Source: Terriglobia bacterium
GTDB taxonomy: Bacteria; Acidobacteriota; Terriglobia; Terriglobales; Acidobacteriaceae
DNA: 64,000 nucleotides
Direction of reading: 5' to 3'
NCBI GenBank assembly: GCA_020072815.1
Contig: JAIQGE010000001.1
Coordinates: 62,001 to 126,000, forward strand
A model generated the notes under the pieces. It ran no database searches. It was not told the origin of the DNA and saw only the letters and a program-made list of their open reading frames with translations. Both the position numbers and the translations under genes were made by a program. Below, piece after piece: positions 17,017 to 25,906 of the stretch. Within the stretch, counting starts at the first letter, position 1. Each line of letters opens with the position of its first letter.

Positions 17017-17967
17017 ATGTTGACGGTAAGATTGTTCGGAACGCTGCAAGTGGAGCAGGACGAGCAAGCGCTGGAGAGCCTGCGCACCGGCAAGGTCCAG
17101 GAGCTCTTCTGCTATCTGCTCATGCACCGGGAGCACGTGCATGCTCGAGAGGTGCTGGCCGGCAAGCTTTGGCCGGAGTGCACCACGGCCCACTCCAGAA
17201 AACATCTGCGGCAGACGCTCTGGCGGCTGCAATCGGCGTTGCGCTCCGGTTTAAACGTCCACGACCCAATCCTGACCGTCAGTCCCGGATCGGTCCAATT
17301 GAACGGAGCCGACGCCATCTGGTCTGATGTATTTATCTTCGAATCGGCGTTCATACGGGCCAAGGCGCTGGCGGCAAGACCCATGGATTCCGATGATGCC
17401 AATGTCCTGCGGGAGGCGGTACAGCTCTATCGGGGAGACCTGCTGGAAGGCTGGTATCACGACTGGTGTCTGTTCGAGCGCGAGCGCCTGCAAAACTGCT
17501 ACTTGCTCATGCTCAACCAGCTTCTCGCCTACTGCTGCAAACACGGCCAATACCAGCATGGATTGGAATATGGCGAGCGCGTCCTCCGTCTGGACCGCGC
17601 GCATGAGGTCACGCACCAGCAGTTGATGCAGTTACATTATCAGTGTGGAAACCGCATGGCCGCTCTGCGGCAGTTTGAACGCTGTGCCGCGGCGCTTAAA
17701 GAAGAACTCGACGTGCTTCCATCACAAACAACACTGCGATTCTACGAACAGATACAGCATGACTGCAGCGGGCGTCCTCCCACACCCGGCCTCTCCCTTC
17801 CGGCTGACTCGCGACCCAGTGGTGTCTTACGCTGCCTGGAAACCCTTCTTGGCATTATCAGCAAGGTTGAAGACCAGATTACGAGCATCGAATCCGAGAT
17901 CCTGAAACAGATGCAGGCGCTGAAAGCGGAGTCGACGGACGGTTCAAGCGCCCGGCGCGAAGGTTAA
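17017..17967 (+). CDS. BTAD/SARP-type transcriptional regulator at the eCIS locus
   Basis: 316 aa. N-terminal OmpR/SARP-like winged helix (~1-95: 'LTVRLFGTLQVEQDEQ', 'VHAREVLAGKLWPE', 'RKHLRQTLWRLQSAL'), then an all-helical bacterial transcriptional activator domain (~100-245: 'LYRGDLLEGWYHDWCLFERERLQ', residues split over helices, and 'DRAHEVTHQQLMQLHYQCGNRMAALRQ'). The last ~40 residues form a short coiled coil ('ISKVEDQITSIESEIL'). There is no ATPase or sensor domain, so it is a small SARP-like protein. It converges with the last eCIS gene and overlaps its stop by 4 bp. Control of the eCIS operon is inferred from position only. Confidence 0.8.
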   Translation: MLTVRLFGTLQVEQDEQALESLRTGKVQELFCYLLMHREHVHAREVLAGKLWPECTTAHSRKHLRQTLWRLQSALRSGLNVHDPILTVSPGSVQLNGADAIWSDVFIFESAFIRAKALAARPMDSDDANVLREAVQLYRGDLLEGWYHDWCLFERERLQNCYLLMLNQLLAYCCKHGQYQHGLEYGERVLRLDRAHEVTHQQLMQLHYQCGNRMAALRQFERCAAALKEELDVLPSQTTLRFYEQIQHDCSGRPPTPGLSLPADSRPSGVLRCLETLLGIISKVEDQITSIESEILKQMQALKAESTDGSSARREG

Positions 17968-19631
17968 AACACGAACCCGACCCCGACCAGCGCCTGGTGA
18001 ATGCGCTGATCCTCGGCCATGGGACGCAACACGTTATAGAGTACCTCCAGCTGAGTCCGGCCGAAATCATATTTCAAACCCGCGCCAAACTCGGCTCCTT
18101 GCCTCATCTCGCGGCCAGTGAGGTCCCAATTGTAGCCTCCGCTTAACTGGCCGTACAGCCCGCGCAACAGACGAAAGTGCAATGCTCCGCTGAGACCGGC
18201 GCGCACGAAGGCCTCGCGATCATTGAAAGGAATATCCAGACGTGCGCCGAGGGACAGCGCGCCGCCGGCCCACTGCATCACCGCGTTATACCCGATCGAT
18301 CCTACGGCACGAGCTCCCGTTGGGGTGAATTCAGCTCCTAAACTAAGTTGCGGGCCATGTCCGAATTGGGGTTTTCCGTAAGCGAGAAGACCGGACAAAC
18401 CGGTAAAAAATCCCACCGGAGGCGCGGTTCGACGCTCATAGCTGACCTTGACCGTGACAGGCCGCTTATATCCCGTTAAAAAATCAGCCAACTCATTAAA
18501 ATTCGTCCCGATGTCGATGCACCCGGAGCTTCCTGCCAGCCACCCGCCATGAAGAAAGAAGCCGCTGCGAGAATTGGCATGACCGCAGGGGCCTTCCTTC
18601 AAAGGCCCAACAGGCTGCAGGGCAACTCGTCCACTTCCCCAGTCGCCGGCATGAATGGGTTGTCCCTGTACGGTCGTCTGTTTTTTCCCAAAGACGCCTG
18701 CCACAATCAGCCCAAACTCTTCGCCCAGGGAGAACCGCTGAATGGCAGGCGGATCAAAACGGTAGGTGCCTTCGGGAATGGGACCATTGTCGGTAATGCC
18801 TACGAAGCGCGGATCATTCAGGTAGCTGTCCGTCACCACATCGCCGCCGCACTCCGCTGCATCCTTTGCCGTAAGGCGGATGGGCCTTCCCGACTGCGCG
18901 GAATAGCGGAAAATTTCTTTGCCGTCGCCGGTGACGACCAGATCTTCTCCGTTGAAATGCATGCTGATGTTTTTGTAGTCATTGGCATGGGCGCCTGGCT
19001 TATCGCGCTTGGGATTTGCATCTTTACCCTGGGGTAGCGTCTTCGTCCCCAGCGACTTCGGTTCTCTCTGGATTACAGGGGGAGAACTCCGGCGTTCTCC
19101 ATATGAGCCGGTCTGCTGGACAACGTGAGCAAGCTCATGGGCCAGTAACCGCTTCCCCTGCAGGGTGTGCGGCGAAAACTCATCAGGACCAAACGCGACG
19201 TCACGGTTCACCGTAAAAGCTCGCGCTTCCAGCCGATCGGCAAGCCGGGCCGCGCGGTCGTCAGTATGCACACGGACCGAGCCGAAATCAGCGCCGAACC
19301 GAGATTCAAACTCCTCTCTGACGTCAACCGGCAGCTGGTTGCCGGCGTGAGAGCGACCGCCGGACGGACGGTCTGGAGTTGGGACAGATGCGGCCCCAAT
19401 CCTGTTTGCTGCCTGCTCAGCTTCCAGCTCGTTTGCGTCGCCAGAATGGCCGAGAGACAAGCCGTCCATTGAGGTCCCGAAGAGCTGGCTTACAGCATGG
19501 TTCCCGGCCGTTCTCTGCAAGCAGAAAACATCCGCTGGCTGTGTTTCGACCTTGTTCCGGGCGGCACTTGTGGACGCGGTGCTGCTCGCATCCCTGTGCC
19601 GCCTCGTGAGAACTGGCTTGCTACGCTGCAT
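17964..19631 (-). CDS. eCIS-core (DUF4157) protein with Tlde1-like L,D-transpeptidase domain and C-terminal beta-barrel; candidate effector
   Basis: 555 aa, last gene of the eCIS operon. Residues 38-51 are LQRTAGNHAVSQLF, a leader typical of eCIS-core proteins. The eCIS-core domain is at ~100-175: 'FGSVRVHTDDRA' and LLAHELAHVVQQ with HELAH at 165-169. Residues ~220-400 resemble Tlde1/L,D-transpeptidase-like toxins: SGRP 247-250, GPIPEGTY 283-290, FFLHGG 358-363 and SSGCI 368-372, giving a His361/Cys371 pair. Residues ~421-555 alternate hydrophobic strands and end in '...VGVGFVF', an outer-membrane beta-barrel-like ending. Tlde1 proteins cut or edit peptidoglycan stem peptides; cargo status and target are inferences. 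No immunity gene is obvious next to it. Confidence 0.75.
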   Translation of the reverse strand: MQRSKPVLTRRHRDASSTASTSAARNKVETQPADVFCLQRTAGNHAVSQLFGTSMDGLSLGHSGDANELEAEQAANRIGAASVPTPDRPSGGRSHAGNQLPVDVREEFESRFGADFGSVRVHTDDRAARLADRLEARAFTVNRDVAFGPDEFSPHTLQGKRLLAHELAHVVQQTGSYGERRSSPPVIQREPKSLGTKTLPQGKDANPKRDKPGAHANDYKNISMHFNGEDLVVTGDGKEIFRYSAQSGRPIRLTAKDAAECGGDVVTDSYLNDPRFVGITDNGPIPEGTYRFDPPAIQRFSLGEEFGLIVAGVFGKKQTTVQGQPIHAGDWGSGRVALQPVGPLKEGPCGHANSRSGFFLHGGWLAGSSGCIDIGTNFNELADFLTGYKRPVTVKVSYERRTAPPVGFFTGLSGLLAYGKPQFGHGPQLSLGAEFTPTGARAVGSIGYNAVMQWAGGALSLGARLDIPFNDREAFVRAGLSGALHFRLLRGLYGQLSGGYNWDLTGREMRQGAEFGAGLKYDFGRTQLEVLYNVLRPMAEDQRIHQALVGVGFVF

Positions 19632-19652
19632 CCCGTCAATATCTCGCTAGCT

Positions 19653-20828
19653 TCAGCCCCTGTCTCCCGAGCTGCCCGATCCCTCTTTGGATGTCTTCTT
19701 CCGCGCAGCAGAGCCGTGCTTCTCGTCAGCGGCCGTCTTCACCGCATCGGGCAAGGTCTTTTTCGCGACGGGGGTTTTCGCCACGGGAGCGGGCGACACC
19801 TTGGCAACGTCGATCTTGAGCGTCAACGGCGCCGTCGAAGTTCCATCCATGTTCACGGCTTTGATGGCCGCACTGCCCGGCACTTGCAACAACGCGACAT
19901 CCGCCGTGACTTTAAGGGTCTGGGCGTCTACCAGTTCCGTCTTGTTGACCACCAGATTGCTGTCTCCGAGCGCTTTGATGCCGCACAGGAAGTTGTGTCC
20001 GGTAATATTGAGCACCGCACCCTTGGTGCCAGCTGTCAAGGTTTGGGGATCGACTTTCTGGATGTCAAATTTCTCATTGCTGCAATGCCACCAGAATGAG
20101 CTGAAAGAAATGACCAGTCTTCGACAATCGCAGTTGTCGATTTTGGTGATCGTTCCGTCCTGGTCGAAATCCACGCGCGCCAGCCCCACCCAAGGAGAAG
20201 CAGGACATGGCAGGCACGATGGAATAGGCCCCTTAAAGAGATCTTCGGTCGTCGGCGGGTTGTCCGTAGGGGTGGGACAGTCTGGCAGGACGCCGATTTC
20301 GTAGCAATCGCGCCATCTTGAATACTCGCACTGATTGTCATTACAGCCGCATCCCAAGGGCTGCACCCGGACCGGTCGGGTCATGGTTTCTTTGTATTTC
20401 AACGCAATATACAGCGTCCCTGCCTGGGTGGGAGGCAAAAAGACTTCACTGCACCAGGGATCGGCCGGCTGCACGCAGGGATCGCCGGTCATACCGGTGA
20501 TTCCCTGGGTCCTCAGGTCCACTGTGCGCTCACAGTCGATGACGATCTCATCTCCGTAGGGTCCGAGCGCGTAACCGGGCTTGACGATGACCTGCCACGG
20601 CTCAAAGCCGTTGCTGCCGTCGGTCGCGGGAAGCGGACACACCAGCGCGCCGCAAACCACGCCCCAGCCATGGAGCAGGCGGTTGTGCCGCCTCATGCGG
20701 TCGCGGAAATAATCCTGGGCGAGTGTCAGGTCGTCCGGAGTGATGATCTGACGTGGAAAATAGCGAGGGCGCTCCGCGATGGTGCTCTCGCACGCGACGG
20801 CTGTACTGCAGCTGCAATCAGTTTTCAT
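19653..20828 (-). CDS. eCIS baseplate-end paralog D (unknown function, Ig/TIG-like C-terminus)
   Basis: 391 aa, GAGG before the ATG. The N-terminus ('YFPRQIITPDDLTLAQDYF', 'RRHNRLLHGWGVVCGALV', 'VIVKPGYALGPYGDEIVID') is shared with three other genes of this operon. A Cys-rich middle (CGCNDNQC, CLPCPAS) and an IPT/TIG-like strand region (~265-345) follow. The tail is a low-complexity Lys/Ala/Pro-rich stretch with 'PVAKTPVAKK'. Such proteins occur near the baseplate genes of non-phage contractile systems, but their job is not established. An exterior or fibre-like position is a guess. Confidence 0.65.
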   Translation of the reverse strand: MKTDCSCSTAVACESTIAERPRYFPRQIITPDDLTLAQDYFRDRMRRHNRLLHGWGVVCGALVCPLPATDGSNGFEPWQVIVKPGYALGPYGDEIVIDCERTVDLRTQGITGMTGDPCVQPADPWCSEVFLPPTQAGTLYIALKYKETMTRPVRVQPLGCGCNDNQCEYSRWRDCYEIGVLPDCPTPTDNPPTTEDLFKGPIPSCLPCPASPWVGLARVDFDQDGTITKIDNCDCRRLVISFSSFWWHCSNEKFDIQKVDPQTLTAGTKGAVLNITGHNFLCGIKALGDSNLVVNKTELVDAQTLKVTADVALLQVPGSAAIKAVNMDGTSTAPLTLKIDVAKVSPAPVAKTPVAKKTLPDAVKTAADEKHGSAARKKTSKEGSGSSGDRG

Positions 20829-20846
20829 TTTTTCCTCTCACATACC

Positions 20847-21623
20847 CTACGGCTTCCCGCCACGGGACTGGGTTTGGTCCGTATTCATTCCTGCAATGAT
20901 CAGCCCATACAAAAGATCGTTGGTATAGACCACAGGACGGACTGCGATGTCGATTCCGGACTGCTCGAGCTTGGCTCCCTGGTCCGGCAGTTTGATGTTC
21001 GCCAGCGGAATACAGCAGTGATCGCATAAGTTCGGACAAGGGCGGCTCACGTAATTGGCAAGGGCCGTGTAATTGATCCGGCCGCCGGTGAACAGGTCGG
21101 CGAACAAACTGCTGTTGTTCGGCACGTCCAGCTTGCCGTAGTGCCATTCGATCTCGTATTGCTCCTTGACCGCCCCAGAAGCGCATACCGGATTGCTGTC
21201 GCAGTCGCCGCCAAAGGCAGGGACCGGATCGCAATAGCATTCATGAAAGCACAGGGCCAGGTTCACCCAGTTTCCGTCGCAACACTTGTCAGAGCCGCCC
21301 GGCGTGGGCGCCGGCTGGGCCGGGGATGCGGGCGCGGCAGGCAGCGTGAACGGCCTGGATTCCTGCGTCACAATGATTTCCCGCCCGCATTTGTCAATGG
21401 CGACGCCAGGAGTTACCACGATGCTGTTCCCGTCATCACCCGGCTGCACATCAAGCCCGCAGACTACGCCATAGCCGGTGACCAGCCGGTTCAACAGCCA
21501 GCGCTTGGCATTCAAATAATTCTGCTCCATCTCAAAGTGAAAGACGTCGAGCAGCTTTCCATAGAAATACCGGTTGCGAACCGGTGTTTTCAGATCGCAA
21601 TGTCCGGTTGTCGCAGTTGCCAT
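20847..21623 (-). CDS. eCIS baseplate-end paralog C (unknown function)
   Basis: 258 aa, AAGGAGG before the ATG. N-terminal module as in its paralogs: 'RNRYFYGKLLDVFHFEMEQ', 'LNRLVTGYGVVCGLDV', 'VVTPGVAIDKCGREIIVTQ'. The second half is Cys-rich (CCDGNW, CFHECYC, CPNLCDHCC), suggesting metal binding or disulfide bonding, and ends 'NDLLYGLIIAGMNTDQTQ'. Located between the gpI/NHL fusion and paralog D. Function unknown. Confidence 0.65.
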   Translation of the reverse strand: MATATTGHCDLKTPVRNRYFYGKLLDVFHFEMEQNYLNAKRWLLNRLVTGYGVVCGLDVQPGDDGNSIVVTPGVAIDKCGREIIVTQESRPFTLPAAPASPAQPAPTPGGSDKCCDGNWVNLALCFHECYCDPVPAFGGDCDSNPVCASGAVKEQYEIEWHYGKLDVPNNSSLFADLFTGGRINYTALANYVSRPCPNLCDHCCIPLANIKLPDQGAKLEQSGIDIAVRPVVYTNDLLYGLIIAGMNTDQTQSRGGKP

Positions 21624-21650
21624 GGTTCCTCCTTAATTTTTCGTGCGTCC

Positions 21651-23882
21651 TCAACCCACATGGAGTTGCATCCCCAGTCTGCTTTCGCCGATGTGCGGCG
21701 AAGGCGCACCGCCCAGCGCGGTCCCTTCTCCCAATTTCTCGGCCCCCAGGCCAAACGAAGGCCGCTCGCCCGCGACGACAGTGTCAATTCCAACCCGGCC
21801 CTGAAATCCAACGCGCATCTCCGGCCGGACCACGCAAAGCTGATACTGCGTATGCGCAGGCCGCTCCTGCTCCAGAACGGCTTTCAGCCGCGCCAGCCTC
21901 TCCGCACAGACAACGTCACTCTGGTAAACCAGAACGCTGAACTGGAAAGCCAGGTCAGAGAACAGCGGCGCGCCGAAATCCTCCGCCGGAATCAGATGCG
22001 ACTGATCCAGCACCGCCGTGGTGCCGATGATAGCCCCCGATGCCTGGGCCGGAGCCAGCATGGTGCTCCATCCCAGGCGTGAATTTTCCGTGCCGTCCCA
22101 GGGCAGGTCTCCGCTCGATGCATGATCGCCGCAGGAAGCGCAGCAGGCCTCAGGATGGCTGGGCAAACTCCACCAGGCGGCGTGCTGGATAGGCTCTTCG
22201 ATCACGGCATTCACGCCGGCCAGCGTCCACAGGCGTTCACGTAGGCCTCGCGCCGTGCCTCGCCGGGCATATGAAGCAAAGGCCCCTGCAATGACCTCCC
22301 GCTTCTTCGCCTCGCTCCAGTTTTCATCCAGCGCCTGCCCCAGCCACCCGGCCAGCCACGGCAGAAACTCCTTGCGGGCCGCGGTGGTATCAAACAAGGC
22401 CGGCAGCCCTGAAATTTCATCTTCAACCTCGCCAAGAAAGCTCTCAAACAGCCCCAGAAAGCGGACCAGGAAAGCTCCGCATCCGGCCTGCGCCCGATAA
22501 ATCACCGGAAGATGGCGCTCATATCCTTCGCGATCAAAATCCACCCGCATTTGCCGGACAACCGGGCTGGCCGTGCCGTCACCGGAGAACTGCGCTCCAA
22601 TCCAGAGATAGCGGGCCGGCTCCCCGCCTATAAAAATGTCCGTGATGTCGGTATAAAAATCGTGCCAAAGCGGACGCCATTTGGAATCAGAGAATGGATT
22701 TTCACTGCTCGCGTCCACTGTGGGCGCATCGGCCAGTTTGTCTGATGTGTAACACAACAGTTGCAGGTGAATATTAGGTAGGAAGTGCTCCAACTCCGAG
22801 CGCAACGTTGACCAGCGCACCTTGCTCGAAGAGACAACAACCGGATCGCTCCACAGAATGCCGTGTGTCCGATAGGCCTGCCCCAAAAACAGTTCCAGTG
22901 GAACACTGGCCCCGCCCGGGTGCACCCAAATGTCATTGTTGACGTCCGTGGCCAGAGCGGCAACGGGAAGCTCATAGCCTCGGGCCTCGCCCCGCAGCGC
23001 AAAATCTCCGCCCAACTGAAAGGCCAGGACCCGCTTCAGGCCATTGTCTCCTATATAAAGGATGCCCTCGCGGACAGCCATCCCCATGGGACCGGACAGC
23101 GAACCTGCGCCAATCGCTATGGGATTGCCCTGCTGGTCCTGCATCGCGAGAGCGTGGCCGTCACGGTCGAAGACAAAAATCTGCCGCGCCTTGCTGTCGG
23201 CAACCAGGACCCGTACCTGGCCCTCGTGCTCCCAGACTGCGACGTCGCATGGCTGCTGCAGGCAGCCGCTGGTCAGAACTGCATCGGAGAATGACGCGAT
23301 AACGTCTCCCGCGGGATTGAACTGCTGTACGCGCTTGTTTCCGTAATCGAGCACATAGATATTGCCCAGGGAATCTTGTGCCATGGTCCATGGAGTATCA
23401 AACCGTCCAGGATCGGAGCTTGGGGCCGGCGTCGCGAAACCGGGCCCTCCCCAAATCTCCAGCAACTCTTGTGTATCGGGATCAAAAATCTGAATACGAT
23501 GGTTCCCGCTGTCGGCGACAAAGAGCGCACGGCGCTGATTGGCAATCAGCAGGCCTCGCGGCGTGTTGAACTGGCCGGGGGCTGTTCCGGCGCGGCCCAG
23601 GCACGGCAGCGCGACTACCTCCCCATCGCACCCCTGACGGCGTTTTACCGTATGGCCCGATGGATCACTGAAATAAACCGTGCCGTCGCGGTCCACCGCG
23701 ACCCCCGCGGGCCCGTTTGGAACAGGCAGGCCTTGAAGCCCCGTGAGACTATCACTCTCGATCGAAGGGACCGGACAGAGCTGCAAAGCGCCGTCGGCGC
23801 GGATTTCAAGGCCGTACAGATGAAAGCCGGGCCACCGGTTTTCCCGGTTTAGATAGACAAAATTATCATCGCTGGTCTGCAT
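21651..23882 (-). CDS. gpI-like baseplate/tail protein fused to an NHL beta-propeller
   Basis: 743 aa. Residues ~55-315 hold NHL-type repeats ('PNGPAGVAVDRDGTVYFSD', 'FNTPRGLLIANQRRALFVAD', 'PWTMAQDSLGNIYVLDYGNK'). From ~430 it matches phage tail protein I / Afp12-like proteins: 'HLPVIYRAQ', 'FLVRFLGLFESFL', 'EFLPWLAGWLGQALDENW', 'RRGTARGLRERLW'. gpI-like proteins join the baseplate wedge and anchor fibres. The propeller is likely exposed at the baseplate rim and may contribute to target binding (inference). The last ~120 residues are Gly/Pro-rich with no assigned fold. Confidence 0.8.
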   Translation of the reverse strand: MQTSDDNFVYLNRENRWPGFHLYGLEIRADGALQLCPVPSIESDSLTGLQGLPVPNGPAGVAVDRDGTVYFSDPSGHTVKRRQGCDGEVVALPCLGRAGTAPGQFNTPRGLLIANQRRALFVADSGNHRIQIFDPDTQELLEIWGGPGFATPAPSSDPGRFDTPWTMAQDSLGNIYVLDYGNKRVQQFNPAGDVIASFSDAVLTSGCLQQPCDVAVWEHEGQVRVLVADSKARQIFVFDRDGHALAMQDQQGNPIAIGAGSLSGPMGMAVREGILYIGDNGLKRVLAFQLGGDFALRGEARGYELPVAALATDVNNDIWVHPGGASVPLELFLGQAYRTHGILWSDPVVVSSSKVRWSTLRSELEHFLPNIHLQLLCYTSDKLADAPTVDASSENPFSDSKWRPLWHDFYTDITDIFIGGEPARYLWIGAQFSGDGTASPVVRQMRVDFDREGYERHLPVIYRAQAGCGAFLVRFLGLFESFLGEVEDEISGLPALFDTTAARKEFLPWLAGWLGQALDENWSEAKKREVIAGAFASYARRGTARGLRERLWTLAGVNAVIEEPIQHAAWWSLPSHPEACCASCGDHASSGDLPWDGTENSRLGWSTMLAPAQASGAIIGTTAVLDQSHLIPAEDFGAPLFSDLAFQFSVLVYQSDVVCAERLARLKAVLEQERPAHTQYQLCVVRPEMRVGFQGRVGIDTVVAGERPSFGLGAEKLGEGTALGGAPSPHIGESRLGMQLHVG

Positions 23883-23888
23883 GCGCTT

Positions 23889-24869
23889 TTATCCCTCAAC
23901 TCCCATCCAGGTGACCTTCCAGCCCTCGAAAATGTTCGCCGGCACCGTGAATGGCTGCGGAATTTCACCTCCAGACACGAAAATCTGGGCCGCCGGCACC
24001 ACTTCCAGTAGGAAGCTCTTGGGCTTTTGCTGGTCGATATCGAGAATTGTGCTCAGGAAAAGTGTTCCGCCGGAACTGTCGGTAATCACCATGTTCCCCA
24101 ACATTCGCGCTGTGTACGTGGGCGTTCCGGAAAAACTTCCAGAGGTCGTGTCAATGACCGCGGAAAACTTGAAGGGAAGAAACACGAATGAGCTGGAGTC
24201 GACTTCAAAAGGAAGGCTCTGCCCGCTCACCAACGGGGTAACCGTCCAGGATGGCGGCACGACTGAACCGCACGCGATCCTGGGCTGCTTCGGCATACGG
24301 GCGCTGCGCCGTTGCACGATGGAAATGTCCTGGTTCAGCTTGCAGTTGAACACCTCGGCGCGCGCGAGCACGATGAACAGTCCGCTCTGTATGCTCAGCT
24401 TTAAGCGCGCGTCGATCGGCTGATCGTCATCGCCCAGCTCGACCCAGCAGAAAATCGGTCCTTCGCGCAGCCGCACCACTCCCGGCGGCACGTTGCAGAT
24501 CCCGTCACGCGTCTCTACGGCCTTCAGCTGCGTGTCATCAGGATAGGAAACTGCCAAATCGTAAACCACCGGCGCGCCAAAACCGTTGTCAGCGACGGGT
24601 GGGACCTGGAGCACGAAGGTCTGCGTGAGCACGATCTCCCGTCCCAGCGCATCCAGGGCGTATCCGGCGGTGATCGTGACCTGCCGGTCACCACGAAGAC
24701 CGGACACTGCGAACCCGCTGCCGACCCCGGGCTGGTGCAGGCTCTGATTGTGCAGCCACCGCATCTCCCGGTTCAGGGCTTCCAGGCCTTGCAGGTCGGA
24801 CGCCATCAGCCTCTGTCCGTTGAAGAACTGGATCCGTTCAAGCGCCTGCGTTTCTCCAATAATCGCCAT
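23889..24869 (-). CDS. eCIS baseplate-end paralog B (unknown function)
   Basis: 326 aa. Starts 'ERIQFFNGQRLMASDLQGLE', then 'RWLHNQSLHQPGVGSGFAV' and 'TITAGYALDALGREIVLTQ', the shared N-terminal module of the four-member family. The C-terminal half has putative-Ig-like features ('FEVDSSSFVFLPFKFSAVID', 'SGSFSGTPTYTARMLG'). GAGGAG lies before the ATG; 6 bp separate it from paralog A. Function unknown. Confidence 0.65.
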   Translation of the reverse strand: MAIIGETQALERIQFFNGQRLMASDLQGLEALNREMRWLHNQSLHQPGVGSGFAVSGLRGDRQVTITAGYALDALGREIVLTQTFVLQVPPVADNGFGAPVVYDLAVSYPDDTQLKAVETRDGICNVPPGVVRLREGPIFCWVELGDDDQPIDARLKLSIQSGLFIVLARAEVFNCKLNQDISIVQRRSARMPKQPRIACGSVVPPSWTVTPLVSGQSLPFEVDSSSFVFLPFKFSAVIDTTSGSFSGTPTYTARMLGNMVITDSSGGTLFLSTILDIDQQKPKSFLLEVVPAAQIFVSGGEIPQPFTVPANIFEGWKVTWMGVEG

Positions 24870-24875
24870 GTCTCC

Positions 24876-25898
24876 TCACTTCGTCAATGATGTTTGTTGC
24901 AGCAGCTCCAGCAACGTGCAGCTGCAGCGCCCTGCGCCCGGCGGCACAAAGGGCATGGGCCTCGGCATCTGGCACCCGATCCACCAGACGTATAAGCTCT
25001 GCTCCCGCGCAAAACGGACAAACGAGGTCGGGTCGTCAATGAACGCGGCTGTCTTGCCCGTGCCCTGGGCCAATGTGCCTAACTCAGGGAACCATATGCG
25101 GAATGAAAACGAATCGATGGTCTCGTCGCTGATGCTGGGAAACATTAGCGGCAGGACCAATTGCCGGCGTCCATCCCATACAGGTCCCTGAAGCCAGGCA
25201 AAATAACAGGGCGCCTGGCTGAAACCGGCTGGACTGGTGTCAACAATGGTTTGTAAAGCGAAGCCGGTGCCCGGGCCCCCGGAGGTGCTGCCGCTGATGG
25301 GCGCGTCTGTCCACGCCTGCCAGGGCGTATGCCCGGGAAGGGTAAATCCGCTGGCAACAATCGGTCCCGCTACCGGCATTGCTCTGGGGACCACAAATGA
25401 AGAATCAAAGACCGGGCCGCCGCCCGTATAGTCAAACTTGGCCAGCGGGACGCCGTCCGCCACGCGCCACTGACGCGGATCGATCCACAGGAACTCGACC
25501 GCCAGGGCATGGACTCCTCCGGGCCAGCAGTCGGCCGCCGGAGCACATGAACAGTTTTCCGTGGTGCGCGCGCGAAGAACCAGAAGCAAGCTGCTGACAC
25601 TGGGTGAAGGCGGCGTTTTCGCGATCGGCGTCCATTCCCGCTTTTTCAAAAGCAGCTCACGCCCATAACAGTCATAGGCAAGGCCGGAATCGACGGAAAC
25701 AGCAATGCCCGTTCCGAACGCTGCCGGCAATGAGACTGCCAGTCCCTGGCTTACGCCGTATACGTTGTGGACAGCCCGGTTGTGCCACCATCTGCGCTCC
25801 GCGTCGTAGCTTTCGCCATCGTTCAGGTCGCGCGAACGGAGCGCCTGCCCCTGCCAATAGAGGAACCGTTCCAGATCGAGTTTTTGCGTTTGCGCCAT
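24876..25898 (-). CDS. eCIS baseplate-end paralog A (unknown function)
   Basis: 340 aa from ATG 25898, the start that follows the preceding stop by 8 bp and has GGCGGAG just before it; a longer in-frame start would overlap the baseplate gene. Shared module: 'LERFLYWQGQALRSRDLND', 'RRWWHNRAVHNVYGVSQGL', 'VSVDSGLAYDCYGRELLLK'. The C-terminal half is mostly beta with Trp/Pro-rich stretches. Belongs to the four-copy family downstream of the baseplate genes; role unknown. Confidence 0.65.
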   Translation of the reverse strand: MAQTQKLDLERFLYWQGQALRSRDLNDGESYDAERRWWHNRAVHNVYGVSQGLAVSLPAAFGTGIAVSVDSGLAYDCYGRELLLKKREWTPIAKTPPSPSVSSLLLVLRARTTENCSCAPAADCWPGGVHALAVEFLWIDPRQWRVADGVPLAKFDYTGGGPVFDSSFVVPRAMPVAGPIVASGFTLPGHTPWQAWTDAPISGSTSGGPGTGFALQTIVDTSPAGFSQAPCYFAWLQGPVWDGRRQLVLPLMFPSISDETIDSFSFRIWFPELGTLAQGTGKTAAFIDDPTSFVRFAREQSLYVWWIGCQMPRPMPFVPPGAGRCSCTLLELLQQTSLTK

Positions 25899-25906
25899 TC
25901 TCCGCC

